This document shows positions 33,032-44,022 of a DNA stretch of 64,000 nt, piece by piece. Each line of letters starts with the position of its first letter. Within the stretch, counting starts at the first letter, position 1. Position numbers and translations under genes: made by a program. This DNA is from Bolinopsis microptera (taxonomy: Eukaryota; Ctenophora; Tentaculata; Lobata; Bolinopsidae): NCBI RefSeq assembly GCF_026151205.1, contig NC_087084.1:13603453-13667452 (forward strand). The letters are read 5' to 3'. The notes under the pieces are model-generated. The model was not told where the DNA came from, searched no databases, and worked only from the letters and a program-made list of their open reading frames with translations.

Positions 33032-33514
33032 ATTAATCTTCTGCTGTCAATATTATTAGTTATGGACCGTTCCACACTTGCACAAATTCCTGAAGAATAT
33101 CAGGATATTTACAAAAGGAGTTGGAACACAATTAAAACGAGTGTGAGACAGGGTCGATTGAAAGATGTTTACCATTTTCCTATACTCACCATGGATAATA
33201 GTGCCATCTTAAGAAAAGCTGAAGAAGTTGTTTCAAAATACAACGAGAAGTTCAAAGTTAATGTGGCGTTTGGATTTATTCTCAAGGACAGGACTACAGA
33301 CGAACTAAAGTTCTTTCATCCGTCAAACAACACGATGCTGTTTATACTCCCTCGATTATTAGAAACTCCGTCTGATTATAGACAATTTGTTGAGGATATT
33401 GAGCAACAAGATTCCTTTGACTATGCTCGACTACACAGACCATCAACAAAATGGACTGTGGAAAGAATTGTGTGCGTACGATTTGATATTTATAGATTTA
33501 AACTAAGACCCTAA
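33032..33514 (+). pseudogene. Conserved accessory protein, right arm copy, start codon lost
   Basis: Almost identical to the left-arm copy and keeps the native C-terminus (…FKLRP, stop inside the terminal repeat). The ATG used in the left arm is ATT here (about 33032-33034). The next in-frame ATG is at 33062, removing the N-terminal hydrophobic stretch. It may still give a shortened product. Confidence 0.72.
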
Positions 33515-34000
33515 TTCAATTCTGTCAAAACGTATTTTTGGATGTGTATTGTGTAAATAATATTAATATTCAGCTAATGCTATTCGTAAAAACTTATTCA
33601 TTTCCATTTATTTTTCTAACCAGTTACGAATAATTTGTTTTACTTTTAACAGCATCAATTAGTTTATATTGACAGCTGGTGTAAATTAATCACTAGAAAC
33701 GATTAAATAAGTCACTCAAGTGCTTTATAGGATAAGGATAGCGTGCTGCAGGTGGCACATTATTACCTCACTTTGGCCCATTTTAATCTGGTAAGATCGT
33801 TACACGATAATATCACAAAAGTACCGCGAGCAATGAACATGACGTAATAATCAAGTTACATCTAATATAGCTTCCACATGGAACATGATATCCACTAATT
33901 ACAAGGACGCCGCCGGTAACATTACGTAATATGCTTACTTTCATTATGTGTACCCCACTTTTTCCCAAAATGGCTATTGAAAAATGCATCATATACTACT
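33503..34000 (-). repeat. Outer element terminal inverted repeat, right
   Basis: Reverse complement of 20247-20744, ending ACTACT directly before GACGTT at 34001. Confidence 0.92.
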
Positions 34001-34006
34001 GACGTT
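34001..34006. repeat. Target-site duplication GACGTT, right copy
   Basis: Second copy of 20241-20246. The LINE reading frame is restored when the element and one copy are removed. Confidence 0.93.
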
Positions 34007-34667
34007 CCAAGAGCAGAAGAATCTAAACCTCTCTTGGTATAATTAGACCTGGAACTCGATCGCTCAGTCTGAATCCAAAGCGGCCAAATTCGCTCGATCC
34101 GACCAACGCAGAGCAGCAGGAACGACCTCAACTGCACATGGAAATTTGGTCGATCACTTTGTAAAAGACTGGAGAACAGATTTAGCATCCCAAAAGAAAA
34201 TGCAATTTTACTGCACTATCAAACAGGTATTCGGAGAGGAGCAGTATCTCAATCTAAAGAATAGTCAATGTCGCATGCACATAGCAAAAATCCGCTCCAG
34301 TAGCCATGACCTTCTTATTGAGAGAGGGAGATACACAAAAGAAACTGGAACGTGGACGAGAGCTTGCAGATTCTGCTGCAACAAGGAGAACGTTCAAGGC
34401 TTAGAATATCTCCCCTTTTTCGAAGGAACAATCATTGAAAATGAAGAACACTGCCTCACTGAATGTCCAATGTACCACTCAGCGAGACTCTCACTGTCGG
34501 AAAACCTTAAGAGTCTTTTGCTGCTCAAGGAATACGGAGCTATCATGAATTCTGCCCATGTGCAAGAACTGGGCAAATTCCTTTGCAACTGTCACCTCAT
34601 CAGGAACCCGAAAAAGACGCCAATACTGCCTGTCACCCCATCAGGACTACCAACTCAACAGACATAA
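34007..34667 (+). pseudogene. LINE ORF2 C-terminal region, part 2
   Basis: Continues the frame of 19908-20246 through one TAG (about 34048-34050) to a stop at 34667. It encodes the final part of the polyprotein including a Cys/His cluster: CRFCC, then EEHCLTECPMYH. This is the zinc-knuckle-like tail of LINE ORF2 proteins used in target or RNA binding. The single stop shows the LINE was old or decaying at or after Polinton insertion. Confidence 0.8.
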
Positions 34668-35258
34668 TACAGATCAACCATCATTATGCAGATTTCACGA
34701 TCTGTTGTACGAGCATGGAACACTAGTGATTACTGTTTCCAGTACGTTGTGACTGTGAGTGGGAGGACTGTTCGAGTATGAATGTGTCTTTTGTGGACTC
34801 GAATACTGTTATCGCAGTTTAGTGATCATTGAAGTTGCCTTTTACTACTTCCTCTTATGGTAAATTATTATTTCAGCAATTATTTCTATTTCGGTTGTTT
34901 GTACGGGAGTTAAATTTATGTGATTTTGTTTTAAATTTTCATGATTCTTGAAATTCGAATTTTACTTACTCTAGGTATGTTATTCATTCATGTATAGTCG
35001 AGACGATGGTGTTAGTGCCATCTCCGACAACTTTACGTTTAATTCCGTTTAATTCCGTTTAATTCCGTTTAATTACAACGTATGACAAGGGTTCTTCTCT
35101 CCAATTTCTACTAAGTCCTTGAACCAGTTGGGTCTCCCGAAACGAGTTTTTACCCCGGGAAGGGTGGTGATAGAATCCTCCTCATTGTCCATGTTCATTG
35201 CTACGTTCTCCATCATATTCTTGTCGTTGTTAAAACGAGTCAGATGAGGTCGTACCTC
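34668..35258. other. LINE 3' flank; tttaattccg x4
   Basis: No gene seen. A short 10-bp tandem repeat (tttaattccg) lies at about 35037-35070. Confidence 0.5.
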
Positions 35259-35866
35259 CAGATACTGACTACATTCCAGCTCTTTTAGCTGTCAAAATCA
35301 AATAGGGTAATGTTAGAATACTCAACTACTGACTACATTCTAGTTCTTTCAGCTGTCAAATAGAGCACTGTTAGAATACTCGACTACTGACTACAGTCTA
35401 GTTCTTTCAGCTGTCGAATAGAGCACTGTTAGAATACTCAACTACTGACTACAGTCTAGTTCTTTCAGCTGTCAAATAGAGCACTGTTAGAATACTCAAC
35501 TACTGACTACATTCTAGTTCTTTCAGCTGTCAAATAGAGCACTGTTAGAAGACTCAACTACTGACTACAGTCTAGTTCTTTCAGCTATCAAATAGAGCAA
35601 TGTTAGAATACTCAACTACTGACTACATTCTAGTTCTTTCAGCTGTCAAATAGAGCACTGTTAGAATACTCAACTACTGACTACAGTCTAGTTCTTTCAG
35701 CTATCAAATAGAGCAATGTTAGAATACTCAACTACTGACTACAGTCTAGTTCTTTCAGCTGTCAAATAGGGCACTGTTAGAATACTCAACTACTGACTAC
35801 AGTATAGTTCTTTCAGCTATCAAATAGAGCACTGTTAGAATACTCAACTACTGACTTCATATTATA
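35259..35866. repeat. 58-bp tandem repeat, ~10 units
   Basis: Period ~58 bp with landmarks ctactgactacagtctag and ttctttcagctgtcaaatag; units differ by a few bases. There is no spacer diversity, so it is not a CRISPR array. Confidence 0.93.
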
Positions 35867-36059
35867 ATATATAGATAGATAGACTTCACGAAAATTTGTT
35901 GTAAAACAGGGGTTCCAGAAGACCCACTTCCCGATACTCATGAAACTTGAAAACTTGTTTGAAGTTTTGAAAAATGTTTCAGATCTCTAACTCAATTTTA
36001 ACGTGGTTTTTAAGGCATCTGAATATGGCGATTTTGGGTTTTTACCGACTTTCGTATAA

Positions 36060-36186
36060 CAGTGCTGGCGCGTATTTTGCGCAAATTTGCCAGCACTTTA
36101 ACGGGTGATACCCGTAGAATATTTGTTCCATATACCGTCGACGAGTCCAACTCGGCGCGCGTCCTGGTAGGTTGTAAACCTACAAC
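36060..36186 (-). repeat. Dispersed repeat 'Ra', copy 2 (inverted)
   Basis: Matches 868-1047 in reverse, including the gccgagttggactcgtcgac block. It ends in a 24-bp near-palindrome built on tggtaggttgtaaacctac. Confidence 0.72.
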
Positions 36187-36199
36187 CAGCACTGTGATA

Positions 36200-36499
36200 T
36201 CTTACTTATAATTCAAAGAATTATTTCTGTCTGTCTGTCTGTACGACCGCCCACGTGCAAATTAGATGAGAAATAGGAATTTGCATAGTAACCATAGTAA
36301 CGGTGTTGAACGTGCACGTGCAATGATTGTTGTTACGACATTTTTATCGGTTTTGTGGTAATTACGTTGTGTTCAGTGCAAGCTACATTTTAATTCCCTT
36401 TTCATCGGCTGAATCTTCGGTTGTGACGGATATTTGTTGATGCTATAAAAACTGACTACCAAAGAATACTATTACCTTCCTTCCTGTGACCACGGGCTT
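36200..36499 (+). mobile_element. Helitron-like non-autonomous element, copy 1
   Basis: Starts TCTTACTTATAATTC after an A, contains tctgtctgtctgtacgaccg and ends in the tgtgaccacggg hairpin-like block but without CTAG. It is followed at once by the first ~40 bp of another copy (36497-36540), a head-to-tail junction. Family assignment rests on comparison with copies 2 and 3. Confidence 0.55.
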
Positions 36500-36540
36500 A
36501 CTTATAATTCAAAGAATTATTTATGTACGACCGTTTTTTA

Positions 36541-37212
36541 TCTAAAAACCAACGACCTTTACTCCTAAATTTCTGTTAAAACGGCAAATTGTTTTATAAT
36601 GCAGAAAATTTAGAAATATAATGACTTAAATGCGGGAAAGTTATATATTTCATTAGTCGTAAAAGTCACGGTAACTACTACTACTATGTTAAAAATACAG
36701 AATATTGTGTAATAACAGCCTCAAAAAAACTTCTGTTCAAAGCATCGGGTTAATGCTGTGGTCTTAATTCGAAATTACTTTTAAACGGTTGAGAATTGTT
36801 CTAAGAAACTGTTTTTTGCTAGCTCAACTATTCAGCAAATTATTTACCCTTGGTGTGCATTTGATTAAATTATACTGTTTGCTATAAGCGCGCTTTCCAG
36901 ATTATCTGCTTATCCAAGGGTAGCCCATTAAAGATAAGCGGCCATTCACTCGCATTGGGTTTCTTGTTGTTCATTTTCAATATTATGTAAAGACTAATAG
37001 CTGTCAACTTGATTGATAATGGCCCAATGCCCATCAGTTTAACTTTAAGCGTCAAAAGTGAAGAAAAGTGCCATGAATTAATTAATATTAAAATCTACCA
37101 TGCCACCAATTTCATACATGAATAACAATTGGCAGGAATATGTCGTATCTGATAAACAAACTGCTGACATGTTTCGGGTGACCGACAACTAGACTGAACC
37201 CAACTGAACCTA
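36541..37212. other. No recognisable gene
   Basis: AT-rich spacer between two Helitron-like copies. Confidence 0.4.
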
Positions 37213-37514
37213 TCTTTCTATATTATAATTCAAAGAATTATTTCTGTCTGTCTGTCTGTCTGTCTGTCTGTACGACCGCCCACGTGCAAATTAGATGAGA
37301 AATAGGAATTTGCATAGTAACCATAGTAACGGTGTTGAACGTGCACGTGCACATGCAATGATTGTTGTTACGACATTTTAATCGGTTTTGTGGTAATTAC
37401 GTTGTGTTCAGTGCGAGCTACATTTTAATTGGCTGTATCTTCGGTTGTGACAGATATTTTTTGATGCGATAAAAACTAATATAATCTTCCTCCCTGTGAT
37501 CACGGGCTTTCTAG
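37213..37514 (+). mobile_element. Helitron-like non-autonomous element, copy 2
   Basis: About 302 bp from A|TC... to CTAG|T, with near-palindromic ccctgtgatcacggg 10 bp before the end. A 5' TC, a 3' hairpin plus CTAG, insertion between A and T and no target duplication are Helitron hallmarks. Confidence 0.62.
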
Positions 37515-37520
37515 TACTAT

Positions 37521-37745
37521 ATAATTACATAAGTCTTCATAAATCTTAAAGTTAAACATTAGCATTGGGCTACAAGGAAATGACACTATCTGTAATTACA
37601 TAATTCTTCATAAACTTAAAGTTAAAGTTATACATTAGCATTGGGCTACAAGGAAATGACACTATCTGTAATTACATAATTCTTCATAAACTTAAAGTTA
37701 AAGTTAAACAATCGCATTGGGCTACAAGGAAATGACACAAAATGA
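37521..37745. repeat. ~75-bp tandem repeat x3
   Basis: Units share attgggctacaaggaaatga and taattacataattcttcat. No coding content. Confidence 0.85.
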
Positions 37746-38383
37746 GTACCTATAAGTATAACATATAATAATTCGACGAATCTTGCGAGCTTGGCTCTCC
37801 CATTGCACACCTTTCCTGTTTTTACTAACTGGCTCGTTAGAATCTTAATGTTCAGATTATTTTCTTTTAAATTAAGATTAAATTATAAATTAAGATTAAA
37901 TTAAATTAAATTAAATTAAGATTTTGTGACAATAAGCACGTAGAATTGTAGGTATATTATCATTTTTTCGTTATCTTTTCTTACAATAATAAGATTAAGA
38001 AAAGATAATGAATAAATAGTAATAGTATTAGGTGTGTAGGATTCCAGAAATTTCACGACTCACAAAATTATTGTGCATTAAATTTCTATTCCGTTAACAT
38101 TGGTTAGCACTTTTTGGCCAGTCCCAATCAACAATAAAAATAACGGTCATAACTGGACCATATTTAGATATATACCGTTTGGACTGTGGTCTCTGCATAT
38201 TATAGAGTGACCTGTAATTCTACATCAACTCTTAAAGGACACACTTATCTTCCAGATCAAGGATTTAGTACAGTAAGCTGCGTCTTGTAGACTGGGCCGG
38301 CAATTCCACCACTTCAATAATTCAAGGTACCAAGTTTCTTATAGTAAAGTATATTAAAGTAAAGTATATTAGTAAAGCAGCTC
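37746..38383. other. AT-rich spacer
   Basis: Includes a short (attaaatta)n-like run at 37866-37920 and an inverted aagaaaagataatga pair near 37968-38010. No gene. Confidence 0.4.
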
Positions 38384-39160
38384 TTAAAGTTAACCGTCCG
38401 TTAGACAAGGAGTCCCATGTGGATGAGCATAGTTTATCCTAATTTAATGGGTGCTTACTGCTTACCATGCATTAGTTAGTTTAGCATATTAAGATTTGTC
38501 CCTCTCTGCTGATCTCCCAATGCATTGTAATTGTATCACGTCGTGACCCCCGGCCAATGTCGTTTCACTATAGATTCTGCGCACTCAAAATACAGGGGGA
38601 GCCGGCCGCGCACTCGTGCGCGGCGGGTCATACAACGTATGACAACCAATGCCTCAGCCCGAAACCAACCACTTTCGGAAAAATCTCCAAGTTGGCAATG
38701 TAAATCAGTTCTAAACGGTCAACGTTTGAACAAGGAATCTCATGTGGATGAGCATAGTTTATCCTATTTTAATGGGTGCTTACCATTAGTTTAGCATATG
38801 AAGATGTGTCCCTCTTTGCTCTCCCAATGCCTTAGCTCGAAACCAACCACTTTTGGGAAAATCCCCAAGTTGGCAATGTAAATCAGTTCTAAACGGTCAA
38901 CGTTTGAACAAGGAATCTCATGTGGATGAGCATAGTTTATCCTATTTTAATGGGTGCTTACCATTAGTTTAGCATATGAAGATGTGTCCCTCTTTGCTCT
39001 CCCAATGCCTTAGCTCGAAACCAACCACTTTTGGGAAAATCCCCAAGTTGGCAATGTAAATCAGTTCTAAACGGTCAACGTTTGAACAAGGAATCTCATG
39101 TGGATGAGTATAGTTTATCCTATTTTAATGGGTGCTTACCATTAGTTTAGCATATTAAGA
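38384..39160. repeat. ~179-bp tandem repeat, ~4 units
   Basis: The landmark aaggaatctcatgtggatga occurs at about 38731, 38909 and 39089, with a diverged first unit near 38410. Copy 3 of dispersed repeat Ra lies inside the first unit. Confidence 0.88.
38534..38650 (+). repeat. Dispersed repeat 'Ra', copy 3
   Basis: Shares gtgacccc, gtttcactata and gcggcgggtcatacaacg with 884-988; embedded in the 179-bp array. Confidence 0.65.
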
Positions 39161-40936
39161 TTTGTCCCTGAGTCCCTCTCCCAATGTCCGGACACAAACC
39201 TGGCCAGAGTTCTTTTAGAGAGTTAGAGTTGTGCCTGACGTTTGGTTTTAACTCCTGCTCTCTGGAAATCTAAATTTACCGCGGACGTTTTCCCTCGAGT
39301 AAACAGTAAAATCGATAACAACTGTTTTTGCATTTTGGTATAAAAACTGATTTTTAGTCTAATGCGTCCTAAATCTAATGACAATGTCTCCAACTGCTGC
39401 TGCTAGTGAGCGCTGCACTCCTACTAAATCGCTCGCATTAATTTAAACGGTTACTGTTAGTTTTACCGTGGCGAAAGAATTTTGCCGCGGTAACAGTAAC
39501 ACCACCCACAATCAAATTTCCCTACCGCACACAAATACAATGTAATTGTTTTACTTTATTATATTATGTATCCGCGGCCCAGAGTGATGTTTGGCGTGCA
39601 TGTAGTAATCGTTCATATTATATCAGGCGTGCAGAACTTGATAAATCCTGCGCGCATTTACCTGCATGGGGACCGCAGGCTATCATGTTTATAAACGGCG
39701 AAATGACAGGCTGAGCGCGGCCTAGTAAGCGCGCATATTTTAAGGTGTCGCCGTCGATCTGTATGTGGTTTGATTGTAGATCAATGATCATTTTATACTT
39801 TGCGCGGTTTTGTTTCGTGTTAAAAATAACGATGCGTATCATTTCACGTCATATTATTGCATTGTATGTATGCCAACTTTAATTTTATTGACTGAAATAA
39901 AATATTCTGTCTCGTCTTAGTTATTAATAGTATTTGTATCTAACATAAACTAATACGTAGAGTAATACATTTTTATGCTTACTCGACACTCCTACAGCAC
40001 CATCGACTTTCGAGCTTTTTATTTGATGTAGGATTCTTTATTATATTAAAAGCATACCGCAATTTTGATATTGGTTGCTTCTCCAATGTACATGTAAAAT
40101 ACCATCTGTTCTCAGCTTTGTATTCGCTTTTTACCATTCAGTGTCGATTAATTGTTAAATAAAGAAATAATCAGCCACTACTACTAGTCTATGGTCTATC
40201 AGCTGATAACATAATTTTATTTGTTTTGAATCGCTGAATTTTATCACTCGGTAATTTATTAAGCTTGTGTCACCAAAATAACATTTAAATTAATGATTGA
40301 TCCGTGTGTAACAGTCGTCAAGCACCAAAAACTGGTTGCTATGCCTGTAATTAATTAACACATGGCTTATAGCGTCAAGCACGTAAAATATACTCTTTTT
40401 ATACACATAATTATAGGGGAGTGGTCCATATTGCGAAGGAGCATACTGTTATCGACAACGCAGGTCCATCGGGCCACCTTATATATCCAAACCCGATTAC
40501 TTATTCCCTACGTTTTTTTTGCCTTATTATAGAATTATTCTAATTCTGTGTTCGTCAAAACGATAATACACAGTTGCCTCGGTGTGAAAATTTTGTCTCT
40601 GTTCCTTGCATATAATATTAATTGTATGTTTATTGTTTATATATCTCGAATCACACAGTATCCTGAACATTTCCCTATTTTTGTAACTTCCTGGCTGTTA
40701 GTATGGACATTTTCTCGAGATGAATGGGGTTGATCCCTATTATAATCTTCAGATTATCTAGAGCCGTGCTTTTGAGATCTAGCTATCATGATGCTAGCAT
40801 GTCTTTGTACTGCTTGCATCCTTTTATTTATTGTACAGGGCTTTGTCAATCCGATGCTACCACACAAAGGTGACAAAACCTAGCTTTGGGAGAATTATTT
40901 TGTTATAAATGTATCTCGTTCCTATAACACTCCTCG
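39161..40936. other. No recognisable gene; one short dispersed block
   Basis: A ~75-bp block at 39660-39735 (caggctgagcgcggcc) recurs, diverged, at 42783-42900. Otherwise AT-rich with no family motifs. Confidence 0.4.
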
Positions 40937-40974
40937 CCCTATAACACTCCTACAGCTGTAGGAGTGTTATAGGG
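40937..40974. repeat. Perfect 38-bp palindrome with no spacer
   Basis: Arms 40937-40955 and 40956-40974 centred on AGCT, with arm ccctataacactcctacag. A direct partial copy of the left arm lies just upstream (40919-40934). Confidence 0.88.
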
Positions 40975-41100
40975 GCAAATATGTTTTGAATAGCCAAATA
41001 CAGAAACGTCGGAACACAGCCAGTAGAAGTAGATTTTCTTCACTCCGAAATCAAAGTTACCGCTCTTCAGCTTGTGTCTGAAAGAGTGCAATGATTTAGT

Positions 41101-41300
41101 GACCTAGTGTGTGACGTAGTGTGTGACGTAGTGAGTGACGTAGTGTGTGACGTAGTGTGTGATGTAGTGAGTGACGTAGTGAGTGACGTAGTGTGTGACG
41201 TAGTGTGTGACGTAGTATGTGACGTAGTGTGGGACGTAGTGAGTGACGTAGTGTGTGACGTAGTGTGTGACGTAGTGTGTGGCGTAGTGTGTGACGTAGT
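41101..41300 (+). repeat. 12-bp minisatellite (gtgacgtagtgt)n
   Basis: About 17 units, each containing TGACGT, the CRE half-site core. Thr/Ser and Val/Cys-rich frames on both strands are artefacts. It ends ~130 bp before the signal-peptide exon. Confidence 0.93.
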
Positions 41301-41428
41301 GTCCACAAATTCATTTAAGTCACGTGATAGCACGTTGTCGAGTTAATTAGTAAATTTGTATTATGTACTTTCCTCAATCTTCAGTTGTTGATATTTCGTT
41401 TAAACATCGATTTTTCTAACAATATAGA

Positions 41429-41495
41429 ATGGCAGACATGCGGAATCTTCAAACGAAGTTAATATTCCTACAAATCATCTCGCTATCTCTCTGTG
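41429..41495 (+). CDS. Candidate first exon encoding a signal peptide
   Basis: ATG at 41429 is followed by 22 codons: a polar/basic start, then hydrophobic LIFLQIISLSLC, then a consensus donor G|GTAAGC after 41495 (phase 1). This is a typical signal-peptide exon. The nearest extracellular-type exon downstream (50102) needs an upstream exon ending in phase 2. Either an intermediate exon was missed in the 8.6-kb TE-rich gap, or the two are separate genes. Confidence 0.5.
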
Positions 41496-43620
41496 GTAAG
41501 CTACGTGACGTGCATGAGCTGCTATTTTACTTATCATTGATCAAAAATATATCAATAATTTATCGTTATAGAAAATAGAAATAGTACCACTTATACCCGG
41601 TGAAATGAGATAATATAGTATTAACCATTAAATATTTTTCGCCAAAACCAAAAATTGGGTAGATTGGACCATCGACCGTATCTCCTTTGACACAAAGGAA
41701 GTAGATCAATTAAAGTTACCGTTCTCAAATTTATGCAAAATGATACCGGGAATGTAATCGGTCGCTCGTTTTCCTCATTCATTCACGGCCTGAAAATTGT
41801 AACGAATTTAGGTTTACTACATCAATCAAACTCAGTAGAAATCTTTTTGAGCTGCTTTCGGGCTGATACTTAGTGTACGTCGGGATAAGAGCTGTAGGTA
41901 GTGTGTCCAATGAGGTGAAGTTTATCCAGTAGAAGTGCAAGTGTCGAAAGTATTATCTTTGAATTGACCACAGGGTGACAGGGATATTCAAACAGAAAAG
42001 AATCAAGACCTAAATGAAAACATTGAAAATCCATCTGGTTTCATTACAATAAGTTCAAATTGTTTAATTCTCGGTACTTCACTCCTCTGTTTGCTTCATG
42101 CTAAATCTAACAGCTGAAACAAACAGGGGTCTGACTCTGAGTTAACAACTTATACTCAAAACGGCATTTTCTAGATGTCTCAGCCTACATATCATAGACT
42201 TAATTGCTGTGGCTTGTGTAGTTACATTATCTGATTGGAGATACATCTATTGTTAAATAAGTGTTTTGTTTAAATATAACTTAAAACTAAGATCTTAATC
42301 TTAAGTGACTTCCGTCAATACAATTAACGCTCTAGGGAAAAAAGTTTGCTGTTTTTCAGCATTGTAACAGTCTGTATGCTTTGATCTTTCGCAAATACAA
42401 CAAGGTGTAAAGTTCTAAAATATTGAGAAAAGACAATTTTTTTGAGAAAAGACAATTTTATTATCTATCACCAATTCAATAAATATATATCCGAATAAAT
42501 TTGATTTAAAATTAAATGATACAAGTATGCTAGCAGCTAGCGCGCTTGTATTAATTGATCAATATACACGCTGTTAAAATGGGTCTTACCACACCACCAC
42601 TCACATTAGCACAGTTGGTGAACGGACCCAGGCGCTGTTACAGTTAAGCTTTTATGAGCCCTGGTTGACTGCTGAGAGTGGCGACGGGTCCGACATTAAT
42701 TTTATCTTAGTTTTCCCTATATTCCAGTAAAATTTTAGTTTTGAGTTATATGATTTTTATGCGATAATTAAGTTACAGTTACCTGGGGACCTCAGGCAAT
42801 CATGTTTATTTTATAAACAGAATATACTCTATTATAGAGATTAGGCGGAATGTCGAATGACAGGCTGAGCGCGGCCCAGTAAAGTTACAGCTGCGCGCAA
42901 TACATTATTCATTATAGCTTAAAAATTGTTAAATATGCTCGCTATACACTTAACTTTTAGATACCGTGTGTATAATTATATGTACATATTAGTTCATAAT
43001 ACCAAATAACATAACAGTAATAAATAAATCAAAAGCATGAAGAGGTCCAAAACCAATTTAAGCATGACACCAGGTTGAACACATTGTCACCGGATTATAA
43101 AAAATAGTATAATATGTCGTTGTAAGAAAAATTTTTTACAGAGCCGGTCGCATAAATACTGCTGCCTATCGAGTGACGGCAAGGCACCTAATAGGCAGCG
43201 AAGTAATCGGGAAATGAAGTAATCGGGAAAAATTTGAATTACATGGTTCCTGCAAACCGGAGCCGGTCGCAAACCGGATAACAGGTTAAATCAAATGATT
43301 ACATAATATACTGATTAAAAGTTTACCATAATGATATTTATGCGATGTATCGCATAAAAGTATACATTAAGGTCAATAAATTTGGTTCACAATAAATTTG
43401 GTTACAAAAATTTTGGTAATACCATAATTTTAGTCACAAATTTCGCAAATTTGTATACTACCAGTACCTATAATAGGAAAAGGAAGTAAGAGCCATACTA
43501 TGACTGTTGTCACGAGTAAAGGCACGGCCTCTTAACACACTGTGCCATTTGTCATGATTTTAGGCTCGATCTCTAAACATACTATGATAATTGGGATGAA
43601 AATAGTAAAATGTGAGTGCT
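41496..43620. other. Probable intron, no gene recognised
   Basis: AT-rich. Contains the second copy of the caggctgagcgcggcc block (42783-42900). No coding exon convincingly identified. Confidence 0.4.
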
Positions 43621-43702
43621 GTCACGTCGGCCGGGTGGTTACGTGGTTTTAATACATTTACTTCCCACACGGACGACTGGGGTTCGATTCCCAGTGGGGA
43701 CC
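43621..43702 (+). repeat. tRNA-derived sequence (Ser/Leu-like SINE head)
   Basis: An A-box-like CGGCCGGGTGGTTACGTGG and a B box GGTTCGATTCC lie ~45 bp apart, as in type II tRNAs. The acceptor stem does not pair, so it is not a functional tRNA. A second A-box-like cccgggtggttctaatga occurs near 43886. Most likely a SINE head. Confidence 0.55.
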
Positions 43703-44022
43703 AATCTGGTTCTCAGTGGTGACTAATTCGGTCGGATGCAGCTCGGCCACCAAACCATGGTTTGATGTTTTCATTAGAACTTCTATTCGAAAAAACTTTT
43801 GGCGGAAAAAAATTTTAAATTTTCGAAAGTTTTTTCAAAAACTACCTACCTTTCCCAGTGTTTGATTGTAAACCGAGACGGTGCCCGGGTGGTTCTAATG
43901 ACTAATTTAAATCTTAACAAATATATTATGAAAATTGTAACAATCCCCCACAATTAGGGCACTGCACTCTTAATAAGAAAATGCCACACTGTGTAGAACA
44001 GCAACTTTACGATGGAATTTAA
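43703..44022. other. SINE body or spacer
   Basis: Includes a 16-bp near-inverted tttcgaa block around 43790-43840 and the second A-box-like motif. No gene. Confidence 0.35.

Noticed and set aside
28956-34000. Assembly artefact producing a false palindrome
   Set aside because: Arms differ by a retroposon with its own target duplication, by separate stop codons, a start-codon change and microsatellite length.
35259-35866. CRISPR-like array
   Set aside because: Contiguous 58-bp tandem repeats without unique spacers, in a eukaryotic context.
41067-41346. Thr/Ser- and Arg/His-rich frames
   Set aside because: Translations of the 12-bp minisatellite in different frames.
43621-43702. Functional tRNA gene
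   Set aside because: A and B boxes are present but the acceptor stem does not pair and the T stem is irregular; more like a SINE head.
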